From contig CAMDHZ010000009.1 of the NCBI GenBank assembly GCA_945898275.1, positions 1 through 64,000 of the forward strand: 64,000 bases of DNA. Reading direction: 5' to 3'. This stretch comes from Chitinophaga pinensis. GTDB taxonomy: Bacteria; Bacteroidota; Bacteroidia; UKL13-3. The translations under genes and the position numbers were made by a program. The notes beneath the pieces are model-generated. The model did no database searches. It was not told the origin of the DNA and was given only the letters and a program-made list of their open reading frames with translations. Positions 1-8,666 of this stretch are shown here, piece by piece (within the stretch, counting starts at the first letter, position 1; each line of letters begins with the position of its first letter).

Positions 1-51
1 TATCCTAATGCTGATCATGCCAATGATGTTAAACAACTATTAATTGTTTAG
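1..51 (+). CDS. C-terminal end of an unidentified protein (partial)
   Basis: The first 16 codons of the window read openly in frame 1 and end at a TAG at 49-51, giving a tail that ends in KQLLIV. The stop overlaps the stop of the leftward gene at 48 by four bases, a convergent arrangement seen elsewhere in this window (7428-7431, 23855-23858). The gene body lies outside the window, so no function can be given. A chance open stretch this short cannot be excluded. Confidence 0.4.
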   Translation, partial: YPNADHANDVKQLLIV

Positions 52-1277
52 TTAATTGGAATTTTGCCTAATTGTAGTCTGTCATTAAAACGCTTGATGA
101 TTTTTCTAAACTCATCAGGCGTATAATTATTTGCTTTTACTCTTCTAAAGTAATTCATAGGGTCTCCACCCACAAATATTCCCATTGAATTTTGATTTAC
201 ATTATACGGTTTGCCCAATTGAACAAAAGATTTATCGTATACAAATAACCCGTAATTAGGCTTATTAGTTATATCAGAAATGTCTTCAATAAAAGAGGCG
301 ATAAAGTAAATACCTGAATCAAGGGTTGCTCCTGAAATAATGTTTAATCTATCGTCCACAAATACATTTTCGAAATCACCTTTTGCAACTTTTTGAGCAT
401 CGGTATTCATGAAAAATTGGAGTTTGCAGAAGTTGAAATTATTTCTAAACTCCTGAATAATTGTTTTGTTGGTTTGCTCCTGCATTTTATAAACTTGATC
501 AACCTCAGAAACTAAACCATTTAATTTAAGGTCTGCAATGAGCTTTTCATCGGGTGTTTCTAACATTACTAACATAGTACCTTTGCTTAGTTGCGTTAAT
601 TCCTTAACCAAGGATTGTTCTGTTGTAATTATTTTATCACGTATTCTAATACCACTTAATTTTAATGCAACCTCTATAGTACTTGGTCTGCCTAAATATT
701 TAACAGTGCTGATTTGGTTTGTAAAGCTATAAACATATCGCAATTCTATGCTTGCAACGGCCCCTAAACTTACATTTACGCCGGCAAATGCTCCGAAATC
801 GAAATTACCAGCTTTATTTAAGTTATAAGTGTCATTGTTCAGAATTCTATAATTTCCATCCTGCATTGCTTGAGTTTCGGTATATAACACATAAGATGGT
901 CGAACACCAAGGTATAATCTTAGGTCATCTGACATTCTATCTGGAATAAAATTAAGGTAGAGGTTTAGGTCGGCATAATTTGTTTTATATCTTCTATCTA
1001 AGTTTTCATCACGCGCGCCAATGCTACTAAAACCAGCTTCTACAGTGTAATCTAGGCTATTTAAGAATCTATTTACATTATAAGGAGTAATGGGTCTTTG
1101 GTAAAAGACACCAAAACCTCCAAGTGTTCTTGCAAGTAAATCTGGATTTTTAGCATTAATGGTTGGGAAATTAGTTAAAAGTGAAATGCCAAAATTTGGT
1201 TCAAATCCTTTGCCTCCTTGTGCCAAAGCTTGCCTGGCAAAAAGTATCAATATAAAGTAGAAAGCTAGTTTTTTCAT
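48..1277 (-). CDS. Secreted outer-membrane-type protein of unknown function
   Basis: 409 residues. A signal peptide is clear: MKKL, a hydrophobic stretch, then ALAQ|GG at about residue 20. Residues about 25-210 alternate polar and hydrophobic/aromatic positions with Gly, as in small outer-membrane beta-barrels (for example [18 protein letters not shown]). After about residue 215 comes a soluble mixed alpha/beta part without recognisable motifs. It overlaps queG upstream by four bases (ATGA), so the two are probably co-transcribed and translationally coupled, but no functional link is evident. I do not recognise the family. The barrel assignment is inference from residue pattern. Confidence 0.7.
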   Translation of the reverse strand: MKKLAFYFILILFARQALAQGGKGFEPNFGISLLTNFPTINAKNPDLLARTLGGFGVFYQRPITPYNVNRFLNSLDYTVEAGFSSIGARDENLDRRYKTNYADLNLYLNFIPDRMSDDLRLYLGVRPSYVLYTETQAMQDGNYRILNNDTYNLNKAGNFDFGAFAGVNVSLGAVASIELRYVYSFTNQISTVKYLGRPSTIEVALKLSGIRIRDKIITTEQSLVKELTQLSKGTMLVMLETPDEKLIADLKLNGLVSEVDQVYKMQEQTNKTIIQEFRNNFNFCKLQFFMNTDAQKVAKGDFENVFVDDRLNIISGATLDSGIYFIASFIEDISDITNKPNYGLFVYDKSFVQLGKPYNVNQNSMGIFVGGDPMNYFRRVKANNYTPDEFRKIIKRFNDRLQLGKIPIN

Positions 1278-2212
1278 AACCTTGGTTTAATTAAGAAGTC
1301 AATATTTTTCTTGAGCCCGTTGTATTTGGCGCGTGAAAGTGCTGAATTTTTAAATAATCTCCCAAAAGTATCTTCAGTAATTTCAATCCAATCTTGAGTT
1401 TTCATTTCTAAGAACTCAGGTTTCGGTTTGAACCTAGGTTCTTGGTGCGGTTTAGCGAAGCGGTTCCAAGGGCATACATCCATGCAAACATCACAACCAA
1501 AAATCCAATTTTCCCAAGTTTCTTTAAATTGGGGAGGTATTTCTTCTTTAAGTTCAATTGTTAAGTAGCTGATGCATTTTGAACCATCAACTTTGTGAGG
1601 TTCATAAATAGCTTGTGTGGGGCAGGCCTCCATGCAGGCATTGCAGGTACCACAATGGTCTGTGGTTATAGTATCAGTATCTAATTCCAAATCTATGATA
1701 AGCTCACTTAGAAAGAAGTAGCTTCCAGCTTGTTTCTGAATTAGGTTTCCGTTTTTGCCAAGCCAGCCTAATCCAGATTTTATGGCCCAAGCCTTTTCTA
1801 ATATTGGCGCAGAATCTACAAAAGCCCTGCCTTCTACCTTCCCAATAGTAGTTTGGATAATATTTAGTAATTCAAACAACTTATCTTTTATAACAATATG
1901 GTAATCTTCGCCATAGGCATAAGTCGAAATTTTAAGTTGGTCATTAGGAAGTTTTTCATTGGCTTTATAATTGAATAAAAGCGAAACAACGGATTTTGCA
2001 ACAGGCACAAGCAAAGTTGGATCTAGTCTTTTATCAAAGTGATTTTCCATGTATTTCATTTGGCCATTTCTCTCTTCTTTTAACCATTTTTCAAGGCGAG
2101 GTGCTTCCTCCTCTAAAAAGGCAGCCTTAGAAATACCGCAAGCAGAAAATCCCAAAGCCAGGGCTTGAGATTTGATAAAATTAGTTTGTTGAGTGCGATT
2201 CAAGGATATCAA
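1274..2212 (-). CDS. queG: Epoxyqueuosine reductase QueG
   Basis: 312 residues, normal for QueG, which reduces epoxyqueuosine to queuosine in tRNA anticodons using cobalamin and two [4Fe-4S] clusters. Both ferredoxin-type cysteine motifs are visible: [12 protein letters not shown] at about residues 186-197 and [10 protein letters not shown] at about 238-247. The conserved segment [15 protein letters not shown] near residue 132 holds the active-site Asp known in the family. The start MISLNRTQQ fits family N-termini. queA, the preceding step of the pathway, lies 41 kb away in the same window, so the pathway is present but dispersed. The gene carries one exact copy of the window-wide 10-mer at 1425-1434, read as FKP. 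Confidence 0.95.
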   Translation of the reverse strand: MISLNRTQQTNFIKSQALALGFSACGISKAAFLEEEAPRLEKWLKEERNGQMKYMENHFDKRLDPTLLVPVAKSVVSLLFNYKANEKLPNDQLKISTYAYGEDYHIVIKDKLFELLNIIQTTIGKVEGRAFVDSAPILEKAWAIKSGLGWLGKNGNLIQKQAGSYFFLSELIIDLELDTDTITTDHCGTCNACMEACPTQAIYEPHKVDGSKCISYLTIELKEEIPPQFKETWENWIFGCDVCMDVCPWNRFAKPHQEPRFKPKPEFLEMKTQDWIEITEDTFGRLFKNSALSRAKYNGLKKNIDFLIKPRL

Positions 2213-2230
2213 CTAAAGTCGCAATATAAC

Positions 2231-2259
2231 AAAAGAGGAGGCTTTTGGCCTCCTCTTTT
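2231..2259 (-). terminator. Intrinsic terminator of the Spy-like gene
   Basis: A perfect 12-bp stem, AAAAGAGGAGGC at 2231-2242 and its complement at 2248-2259, surrounds a 5-nt loop. Read leftward it lies 20 nt after the stop of the 2279-2695 gene and ends in a T-rich arm. Read rightward it also ends in T's, so it may work in both directions. It separates that gene from queG. Confidence 0.75.
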
Positions 2260-2278
2260 TAAAGAATATATACTTCAT

Positions 2279-2695
2279 TTACATTGTTTTGCCAGCCCTT
2301 TTACTTTTTGCATTTTCTTTCTTTTCTTGTTTCATCTTTTCCTTTTCTTCTTTATAAATCTTTTGTTGTTCGGCATTTAGAATTGCAATGATTTCAGCAT
2401 CTGCTTTTTCTAGGTAAGTTTTCATGATTTCTCGTTTTTCTTTTTGAGAGGCATCTGCTGGTAAACTCTGCATTTTTTGTTTTGCCTCAGTTCGGTTTCT
2501 TTTTGTAATTTCATCAAATTGTTCGGATTGTTTAGCATCTAAATTAAGTTTAGCTTTTAATTCAGATTTTCTTTCTTCCATTTTGGCTTTGGCTTCTCCA
2601 TTTCCTTTAGACCTTCCTTGGGAAAAGCCATTTAAGTTAAGTAGCATAAATCCTGCAAACAATGCAGTAAAGAACTTTAAATTTAAGTTTTTCAT
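2279..2695 (-). CDS. Small secreted charged protein, Spy/CpxP-like
   Basis: 138 residues with a signal peptide (MKNLNLKFF, hydrophobic core, GFSQ|GR at about 26). The mature part is almost wholly charged helix (Lys, Glu, Gln, Ala). Two segments resemble the LTxxQ repeats of Spy/CpxP periplasmic proteins: LNLDAKQSEQFDEI near residue 50 and LNAEQQKIYKEE near 106. By family analogy it may be a periplasmic helical chaperone or envelope-stress protein. Such repeats are loosely defined, so function stays tentative. It is monocistronic, with a strong terminator downstream, and is divergent from the polysaccharide cluster at 2851. Confidence 0.7.
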   Translation of the reverse strand: MKNLNLKFFTALFAGFMLLNLNGFSQGRSKGNGEAKAKMEERKSELKAKLNLDAKQSEQFDEITKRNRTEAKQKMQSLPADASQKEKREIMKTYLEKADAEIIAILNAEQQKIYKEEKEKMKQEKKENAKSKRAGKTM

Positions 2696-2850
2696 AATTA
2701 TTTAAAATATAGATATTGGATAAGATTAACTTTAAAAGGTTTAATTAAAAAAAAGAAACATTGAATCACAAATGGTGGGAAATTATGTTAGTTAATTATT
2801 ACTTTAAATTGATATTAATGGATATATTTGATACCTAAATTAGCTGAGAA

Positions 2851-3651
2851 TTGTCAATATTTCTTAAAGGAGTTTTAACATTTTTTGCATTGATGATATG
2901 CAATGGTCTGCTTTTGGGTCAAACCGAAAAAAAAGACTCGTTGGTATGGAATGGTTCTAAGTATGTGCCATTTTCAAGCATACCTGTTGATACGATATTA
3001 TTTGATTTTGACAAAGATCTTAGCTTACAAATTCAGCCAATAGATTCAATTCTTAAATATGCATTATTATATTCACCTACTTTAAAATTTGAAGATGCAG
3101 CCATTCAAAAATCAATGTATAATTTAAAGTATACCAGATTTCTATGGATGAATGGAATAACAGGTTTTTATAATTACAGTTTTGGTAACCAAACCAATCT
3201 AAATTCAATAGATAATAATTCTGCTATATTAAACAATAGTTTAGGTTTAGGTTATAGGTATGGCTTTAATGTGGTAATTCCATTGACAGAGTTTTTTGGC
3301 AGACCCAATCGTATGAAGCAATTACGAGCGGAAAATCAGATGGCAATTCATAATCGAGAATTACAACAAATTGAAGTAGAACAGCGCGTTATTTCAGCAT
3401 ACTTTAATTTACTAAATGCACAAAAGCAAATGAAAATTAAAGAGCAAGATACTGAAAGTGCAAGGTTAACGGTTGAAATTGCTATGATTGAAATGCGAAG
3501 AGGAAAAATTCGTCCATCCGATTTATCTCGATTAAAAAATGTTCATGCTTTAGCAGAGTCAAGTCTTGAAATGTCTAGAAGAGATTTTATGATTTATTAT
3601 TATCAATTAGAATCTTTAGTTGGAAGAAAATTAAGTAAATTTAAAAAGTAG
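2851..3651 (+). CDS. TolC-like outer membrane protein, half length
   Basis: 266 residues starting at TTG (2851). Upstream ATG codons are out of frame, and the N-terminus then reads as a signal peptide ending near LLLGQ|TEKK. The body looks like a TolC-family repeat: long helices with heptad spacing (for example ELQQIEVEQRVISAYFNLLNAQKQMK near residues 165-195), then ESLVGRK at the end. TolC-family subunits usually have two such repeats in about 420-480 residues, so this is about half. There is no sign of a lost second half before the next gene, which starts 14 nt downstream. It begins a three-gene polysaccharide set and may be the outer-membrane exit component. Confidence 0.7.
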   Translation: MSIFLKGVLTFFALMICNGLLLGQTEKKDSLVWNGSKYVPFSSIPVDTILFDFDKDLSLQIQPIDSILKYALLYSPTLKFEDAAIQKSMYNLKYTRFLWMNGITGFYNYSFGNQTNLNSIDNNSAILNNSLGLGYRYGFNVVIPLTEFFGRPNRMKQLRAENQMAIHNRELQQIEVEQRVISAYFNLLNAQKQMKIKEQDTESARLTVEIAMIEMRRGKIRPSDLSRLKNVHALAESSLEMSRRDFMIYYYQLESLVGRKLSKFKK

Positions 3652-3664
3652 CAGCTGAACATTC

Positions 3665-5875
3665 ATGACATTAATAGGTTTTTTTAGAATTATCATTAAT
3701 AAACTAAGGTGGTTGGTTTTATTTCCTTCCATGTTGGCCGCTATGGTAATTTATTTAACTCGTGACCTGCCTAAGGAATATCAAACATCTGCTACGGTTT
3801 ATACAGGTTTGGCTTCAGGTTATAGTATTACGGATGATGGCAGCGAAAAGGTGGATTATTTTGCGGTTAATAACGCTTTTGACAACTTAATAACCACAGT
3901 GAAGTCTAGAGAAACTATGGAGGAAGTTTCTATTAAACTTATTGCCCAACACTTACTTTTGAAGGAGCCAAATAATGATATACTTGGGGTAAAAGGTTTT
4001 GAAGAAATCCATAGAATTTTAGACATGAGCGAAATTTCTAAGCTCATCGTGCCAGGTAATTTCGAGAAAACAGTTGAAAGACTTTACTCAATTAAGGACA
4101 GCAGTAATAGCAATGTGGTTCAATATCTTTTAACTGATGGATCTAGTCCATATGCTATTTCTAAGATAACTGGAAACCTTTCTGTTGCTAGGAAGAGCAG
4201 TTCAGATATGTTAGAATTGGGTTATAAAACGAATGACCCAGCTGTGTGTGTGCATACCTTGAAATTTTTAATAGAGGCCTTTGCTATCCGTTATAAGAAC
4301 ATAAAAGGCTCTGAAACAGTAAATGTAGTAAATTATTTTGAAGAGCAGCTAAATTCGGCATTTGACCGACTTCAGGGTTCAGAAAATAAATTAAGAGATT
4401 ATGGGGTAAATAATAATATCATCAGTTATTCCGAGCAGGCAAAGTTTGTGGCAGAATCAAAAGAAGATTTATCAACAGAGTTCTACAAAGAAAAAATGAA
4501 GTTAGAAGCGGCGCAAAAAGCCATTGCGCGGATAGAAGAAAAAATGAGTAGTTACAGTGACTTTGTTTCTTCTAATGTTGACTTAATGGATTTAAGACAA
4601 GAATTATCAAACCTAAATTATAAAATCACAAATGCACAAATTTTCAAATATGATATTGAAAGTATAGGTGCTTTGCAAGACAAAGCGGATAAAATAAAAA
4701 TTGAGTTAAAAGAGAAAGCTAGAGAATATTACGAGTTTAATAATTCCATAGAATGGGTGCCTCAAGAAGCTTTATTAAATGAGTGGCTAAGTAAAGCTCT
4801 AGAATTGGAGGAAAGCAAAGGCCGATTGCAAGTTTTTGAAGACCGATTAAAACAATATGATGGCATTTATAAAGAATTTGCACCATTAGGTTCAGATATT
4901 AGTAGATTAGAGCGTGAAGTTGGCGTCCAAGAGAAGCAGTATCTTTCTGTTTTACACGGTTTGAACCTAGCTAGGTTGCGTCAACAAAATTTAGAAATGA
5001 GTAATCAGCTTAAAACGGTAGACAATCCAAATTTTCCGTTAAACCCTAATGCTTCAAAAAGGGGGCTATTAATTGTAGTTTCATTTATTGCTGGTTTTGT
5101 AATTTTACTCAGTTATTATGTAGGAGGAGCAATTTTGGACAACACGATTAAATCACCAGATAGGGTTGCGAAAATGATTGATTTGCCATTGCTTAGTGCA
5201 TTCCCAGAACATGACCTTAAAATTGTGAAGGGGGTAAAAGTTGAAGAAATGCGTAATAGCTTATTACAACAAGTTATTAATACAATTTTTATTGACTTGA
5301 AGAAAATTGACCCACAAGCAAAACGTTATACAATTATTATTTTTAGCACTCAAAGCGGAGTAGGAAAGAGTTATTTTGCAGAAAGTATCGTTAATAAATT
5401 GAGTAGGATTCGAAAGAAGGTAATCTATTTATATCCTGAGGTAAGCGCAAAATCTGGTAAATATTTGGAGAAAAACAATTCAAAATTGTTAACCTATAAA
5501 TACAAAGTAAACGACGGGATTATTGATTACAATAGTGTTTTAGATTTCATCAATTTGGCTGAAACAGCTTCTCCCGATATGAATGATGTTTCCTACAATG
5601 TGATTGAAATACCTAAGCTAAGCAAGTATCCAATTCCAGCTAATTTGGTTGAGCAAGCCCAATATTCTATTTTAGTAGCTGATGCAAATCGTTCATGGAC
5701 AAGCGCTGACAACTTTTTAATAAATACCTATTTAAAATTGGCAAGTGGGAAGGTGAGTGTGTTATTAAATCATGTTGCCCCAGATTTACTTGAACCAATT
5801 TATGGGGAAATTCCTAAAAGACGGTCGGAAATACGCAAACGTTTGAAGTCTCTTTTAGGCGGTGATAAATACTAA
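3665..5875 (+). CDS. Wzz/BY-kinase-like polysaccharide co-polymerase
   Basis: 736 residues with the layout of Wzc-type proteins: a first membrane helix at about residues 14-31, a long periplasmic coiled-coil region (about 215-440), a second membrane helix at about 467-488, and a cytoplasmic P-loop domain. Walker A is present (STQSGVGKS, about 560-568). The Walker A' site, normally a DAD-type motif, reads YLYPEVSAK, and the Walker B site reads VIEIPK without the usual Asp. The C-terminus (GGDKY) lacks a tyrosine cluster. It probably controls chain length in polysaccharide export with little or no kinase activity. An exact copy of the 10-mer lies at 4958-4967. Confidence 0.85.
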   Translation: MTLIGFFRIIINKLRWLVLFPSMLAAMVIYLTRDLPKEYQTSATVYTGLASGYSITDDGSEKVDYFAVNNAFDNLITTVKSRETMEEVSIKLIAQHLLLKEPNNDILGVKGFEEIHRILDMSEISKLIVPGNFEKTVERLYSIKDSSNSNVVQYLLTDGSSPYAISKITGNLSVARKSSSDMLELGYKTNDPAVCVHTLKFLIEAFAIRYKNIKGSETVNVVNYFEEQLNSAFDRLQGSENKLRDYGVNNNIISYSEQAKFVAESKEDLSTEFYKEKMKLEAAQKAIARIEEKMSSYSDFVSSNVDLMDLRQELSNLNYKITNAQIFKYDIESIGALQDKADKIKIELKEKAREYYEFNNSIEWVPQEALLNEWLSKALELEESKGRLQVFEDRLKQYDGIYKEFAPLGSDISRLEREVGVQEKQYLSVLHGLNLARLRQQNLEMSNQLKTVDNPNFPLNPNASKRGLLIVVSFIAGFVILLSYYVGGAILDNTIKSPDRVAKMIDLPLLSAFPEHDLKIVKGVKVEEMRNSLLQQVINTIFIDLKKIDPQAKRYTIIIFSTQSGVGKSYFAESIVNKLSRIRKKVIYLYPEVSAKSGKYLEKNNSKLLTYKYKVNDGIIDYNSVLDFINLAETASPDMNDVSYNVIEIPKLSKYPIPANLVEQAQYSILVADANRSWTSADNFLINTYLKLASGKVSVLLNHVAPDLLEPIYGEIPKRRSEIRKRLKSLLGGDKY

Positions 5876-5886
5876 TTCTAGAATCC

Positions 5887-7431
5887 TTGTTTACTATCAA
5901 TGAAAATAAATACACCAAAGAAATAGTTCCACTGATAGGCTTTTTGCTATTAGCGGCTATCATGGGTTTTATCATTAAAAAGGGGCAGGTTGCTAGTGCG
6001 GGATTTTTTATTGCACTTCCATTTATTTTGGCCTTACTAGTTTGGATTTTTCGAGATCCTAAAGTTGGCGTGTTATCTGTTTTGCATTTTTCTTTTTTGG
6101 TTAATGGTTTAGGGCGTTTTTCACCTGCAGGCATACCTTTTGGATTATTTGTGGATGGCCTTTTAATTCTAACAATTATTGCAACCATTTTTAAAGTAAA
6201 TAAGAAACAAGCTGGATTAATGCAAAATCCACTTTTTTATATTTTATTTATTTGGTTTTTGTACACCTTATTTGAATTGGTAAATCCAGAAGCCAGAAGT
6301 AAGGAAGCTTGGTTTTACGCAGTAAGAGGAGTTTCACTTTACCAAATACAACTTGTTCCTTTGATACTTATACTAATGAATACCAAGGCTGATATGGACC
6401 AATTTATTAAAATTTGGTTTATTTGGTCTCTTGTCGCAGCAATTTATGGTTTTAAAATGAATATCTTGGGTCCAAATGTTGGAGAACGGAAATGGTTGGA
6501 TGAGGGAGGGAAGATTACCCATGAGATTCATGGACGACTTAGGATTTTCTCTTTTTATTGCGACGCAGGACAATTTGGTGCTGCCATGGCTCATACTACG
6601 CTAAGTGCCTTGTTAATGGCAATTGGACCTTATCCTAAAAAGCAAAAGCAATTTTATTGGTTTATAACAGCCTTTTGTTTTTGGGGTTATGCGCTTTCTG
6701 GGTCGCGAGGACCTTTATTTGTGCTGGCAGCAGGTGGTTTTTTATATTTATTTTTGATTGGTAATTTTAGAATTGTAATGCTTGGGTTAGCCATTGGTGG
6801 ATTACTTTTTGGAATATTAAAGTATACCTCAATAGGGAGTTCTAATTACCAAATTCAACGCATGCGAACGGCGCTCGACCCCAATGATGCCTCATTAATA
6901 GTGCGCATTGAAAATCAAAAAAAGCTAGCTGTTTATCTTTCTTCAAGACCAATGGGAGGTGGCATTGGGTCTGGAGGATTTTGGGGTAATAGATTTTCGC
7001 CAGGTTCTTTTTTGTCTCAAGTCGCTTTAGATAGTTGGTATGTGAAAATTTGGGTTGAAACAGGGATTATAGGGCTGGTCCTACATATTGCAAGTTTAAT
7101 TCTAATTTTGATCATTGGAATAATTAATATTTTTAAATTAAAAGATCCTGATATACGACAGCGCCTGGTGGCATTAGTATGTGGATATTTTGGAATTGTA
7201 TTTGCAAGTTATGGGAATCAAATTTTAGGACAAATGCCAACAGGTACGGTAATTAATTTTACAATGGTTTATATGTTCTTGTGCATTAAATGGGATAATG
7301 AAATCACAGAAAAGAAAAATCTTGGTTCAAACCAAAATCAGATAAATGACAAGCTAGAGGTTGAGAATTTTAAGCTACCCTTTGAAGTAGGAAATAGACT
7401 TGAAAGAAGGGTAAAAGTAAAGGTTATTTAA
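5887..7431 (+). CDS. O-antigen polymerase/ligase-like membrane protein (Wzy type)
   Basis: 514 residues, about 10-12 membrane helices, with the Wzy_C signature: SGSRGPLFVL at about residues 274-283, then a periplasmic loop with GGGIGSGGFWG and DSWYVKIWVETGIIG (about 355-400). It would polymerise or ligate undecaprenyl-linked glycans at the outer face of the inner membrane. The start chosen is TTG at 5887, 11 nt after the preceding stop, because the nearby ATG is out of frame. With the TolC-like and Wzz-like genes it forms a minimal export set. Glycosyltransferases are absent from the window. A 10-mer copy is at 7324-7333 in the hydrophilic tail. Confidence 0.8.
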   Translation: MFTINENKYTKEIVPLIGFLLLAAIMGFIIKKGQVASAGFFIALPFILALLVWIFRDPKVGVLSVLHFSFLVNGLGRFSPAGIPFGLFVDGLLILTIIATIFKVNKKQAGLMQNPLFYILFIWFLYTLFELVNPEARSKEAWFYAVRGVSLYQIQLVPLILILMNTKADMDQFIKIWFIWSLVAAIYGFKMNILGPNVGERKWLDEGGKITHEIHGRLRIFSFYCDAGQFGAAMAHTTLSALLMAIGPYPKKQKQFYWFITAFCFWGYALSGSRGPLFVLAAGGFLYLFLIGNFRIVMLGLAIGGLLFGILKYTSIGSSNYQIQRMRTALDPNDASLIVRIENQKKLAVYLSSRPMGGGIGSGGFWGNRFSPGSFLSQVALDSWYVKIWVETGIIGLVLHIASLILILIIGIINIFKLKDPDIRQRLVALVCGYFGIVFASYGNQILGQMPTGTVINFTMVYMFLCIKWDNEITEKKNLGSNQNQINDKLEVENFKLPFEVGNRLERRVKVKVI

Positions 7432-7853
7432 TTTGGCAAGGCTTGAATTGGAAAGTTAGCATCTTTCCATTTTTTAATTCCACCATCTAAATCTACCACA
7501 TGCATAAATCCTTTCTTTGACATAAGTTCTGCAGCTTCACTGCTTCTGCCGCCAGATGCACAATAAATATAGTAGGTTTTAGATTTATCTAAGTTGTTTA
7601 ATGTTACTTCAAAATTTTCAGAGAAAAAATCCATTAATAATGCTTCTGGGATTATACCCTTTTTATGTTCGGAGGCAGTTCTTATATCAATTAAAACACC
7701 TGGTTGAGTTTTTAATTTTTCTGCAAATTCTTTTGGACCAAGTAATTCAAGAATTGGCGTTTTTTCTGTGCTTTGAACTTGATTTGCATCCTGAGAACAT
7801 GCATTAAATAAGGAAGAAACGAATATTAGCAGTAGGTAGAATTTAATGCGCAT
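7428..7853 (-). CDS. Rhodanese-domain lipoprotein
   Basis: 141 residues. A lipoprotein signal (MRIKFYLLLIFVSSLFNAC, lipobox FNAC) is followed by one rhodanese domain with VLIDIRTASEHKKG and the active-site loop CASGGRS at about residues 98-104, with the catalytic Cys intact. It is expected to face the periplasm and may transfer sulfur or act in thiol chemistry there. Substrates are unknown for such lipoproteins. It converges on the Wzy gene with a 4-base overlap and lies back to back with the hydrolase at 7902. Confidence 0.85.
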   Translation of the reverse strand: MRIKFYLLLIFVSSLFNACSQDANQVQSTEKTPILELLGPKEFAEKLKTQPGVLIDIRTASEHKKGIIPEALLMDFFSENFEVTLNNLDKSKTYYIYCASGGRSSEAAELMSKKGFMHVVDLDGGIKKWKDANFPIQALPN

Positions 7854-7901
7854 AAAAATATGTTTTTATTGATAGACAAACTTAATAATTTGTGCCCTCA
7901 A

Positions 7902-8666
7902 ATGAAAATTACTTTTCTAGGTACTGGCACTTCGCAAGGTGTGCCCATCATTGCATGTGATTGTGTGGTTTGTAGTTCTATTGAAACAAAAGACAATAGA
8001 CTACGCTCTAGTATTTTAGTGCAGTATAATGACTTTAATATTGTGGTTGATACTGGCCCAGATTTTAGGCAGCAAATGCTTAATTGTGGAATTAAGCACC
8101 TTGACGCAATATTGTTTACCCATGGGCATAGAGATCATACTGCTGGATTAGATGATATTAGAGGATTTAACTTCAGAATGAAAAAGGCAATTGATGTGTA
8201 TTGCGAAAAAAGGGTAGAAGAGGCAATTCGTAAAGAATTCTTTTATGCCTTTGAAGAACCCAAATATCCAGGAGTGCCAGAAATGACAATACATTCAATT
8301 GATAATGAACCTTTCATTTTAAGGGATGAAATGATTATTCCAATTCAAGTATTTCATCATAAACTACCAGTATTAGGTTTTAGGTTTAGAGATTTTGTTT
8401 ACATCACCGATGCAAATCGAATTGAACCTAGTGAATTAGAAAAAGCAAAAGGATGTGAGGTTTTGGTATTAAATGCTCTCAGACGTGAACCGCACATATC
8501 TCATTTCACATTGGCTGAGGCAATAGACATTGTTAAGTTGGTTCAACCCAAAGTGGCATATTTTACACATATTAGCCATCAATTGGGTTTGCACGAGGAG
8601 CTTGAAAAAGAATTGCCTAGTAATATTCATTTGGCATATGACGGCTTAGAATTAGTTTTTGCATGA
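7902..8666 (+). CDS. PhnP-like metallo-beta-lactamase-fold hydrolase
   Basis: 254 residues from ATG 7902. An in-frame upstream start at 7860 would only add a non-conserved leader before the typical MKITFLGTGTSQGVP. Signature features are the N-terminal Cys pair CDCVVC near residue 20 and the metal-binding HGHRDHTAGLDD near 73-84, then the later histidines HHKLP and FTHISHQLG. PhnP-type enzymes are phosphodiesterases, including cyclic phosphoribosyl phosphate hydrolysis, but many Bacteroidota homologues are uncharacterised. Its stop overlaps the rqcH start (ATGA), so the two are translationally coupled. Confidence 0.85.
   Translation: MKITFLGTGTSQGVPIIACDCVVCSSIETKDNRLRSSILVQYNDFNIVVDTGPDFRQQMLNCGIKHLDAILFTHGHRDHTAGLDDIRGFNFRMKKAIDVYCEKRVEEAIRKEFFYAFEEPKYPGVPEMTIHSIDNEPFILRDEMIIPIQVFHHKLPVLGFRFRDFVYITDANRIEPSELEKAKGCEVLVLNALRREPHISHFTLAEAIDIVKLVQPKVAYFTHISHQLGLHEELEKELPSNIHLAYDGLELVFA

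Noticed and set aside
5814-6188. A 124-codon leftward frame across the Wzz/Wzy border
   Set aside because: It overlaps two well-supported genes on the other strand and has no family resemblance or signal.
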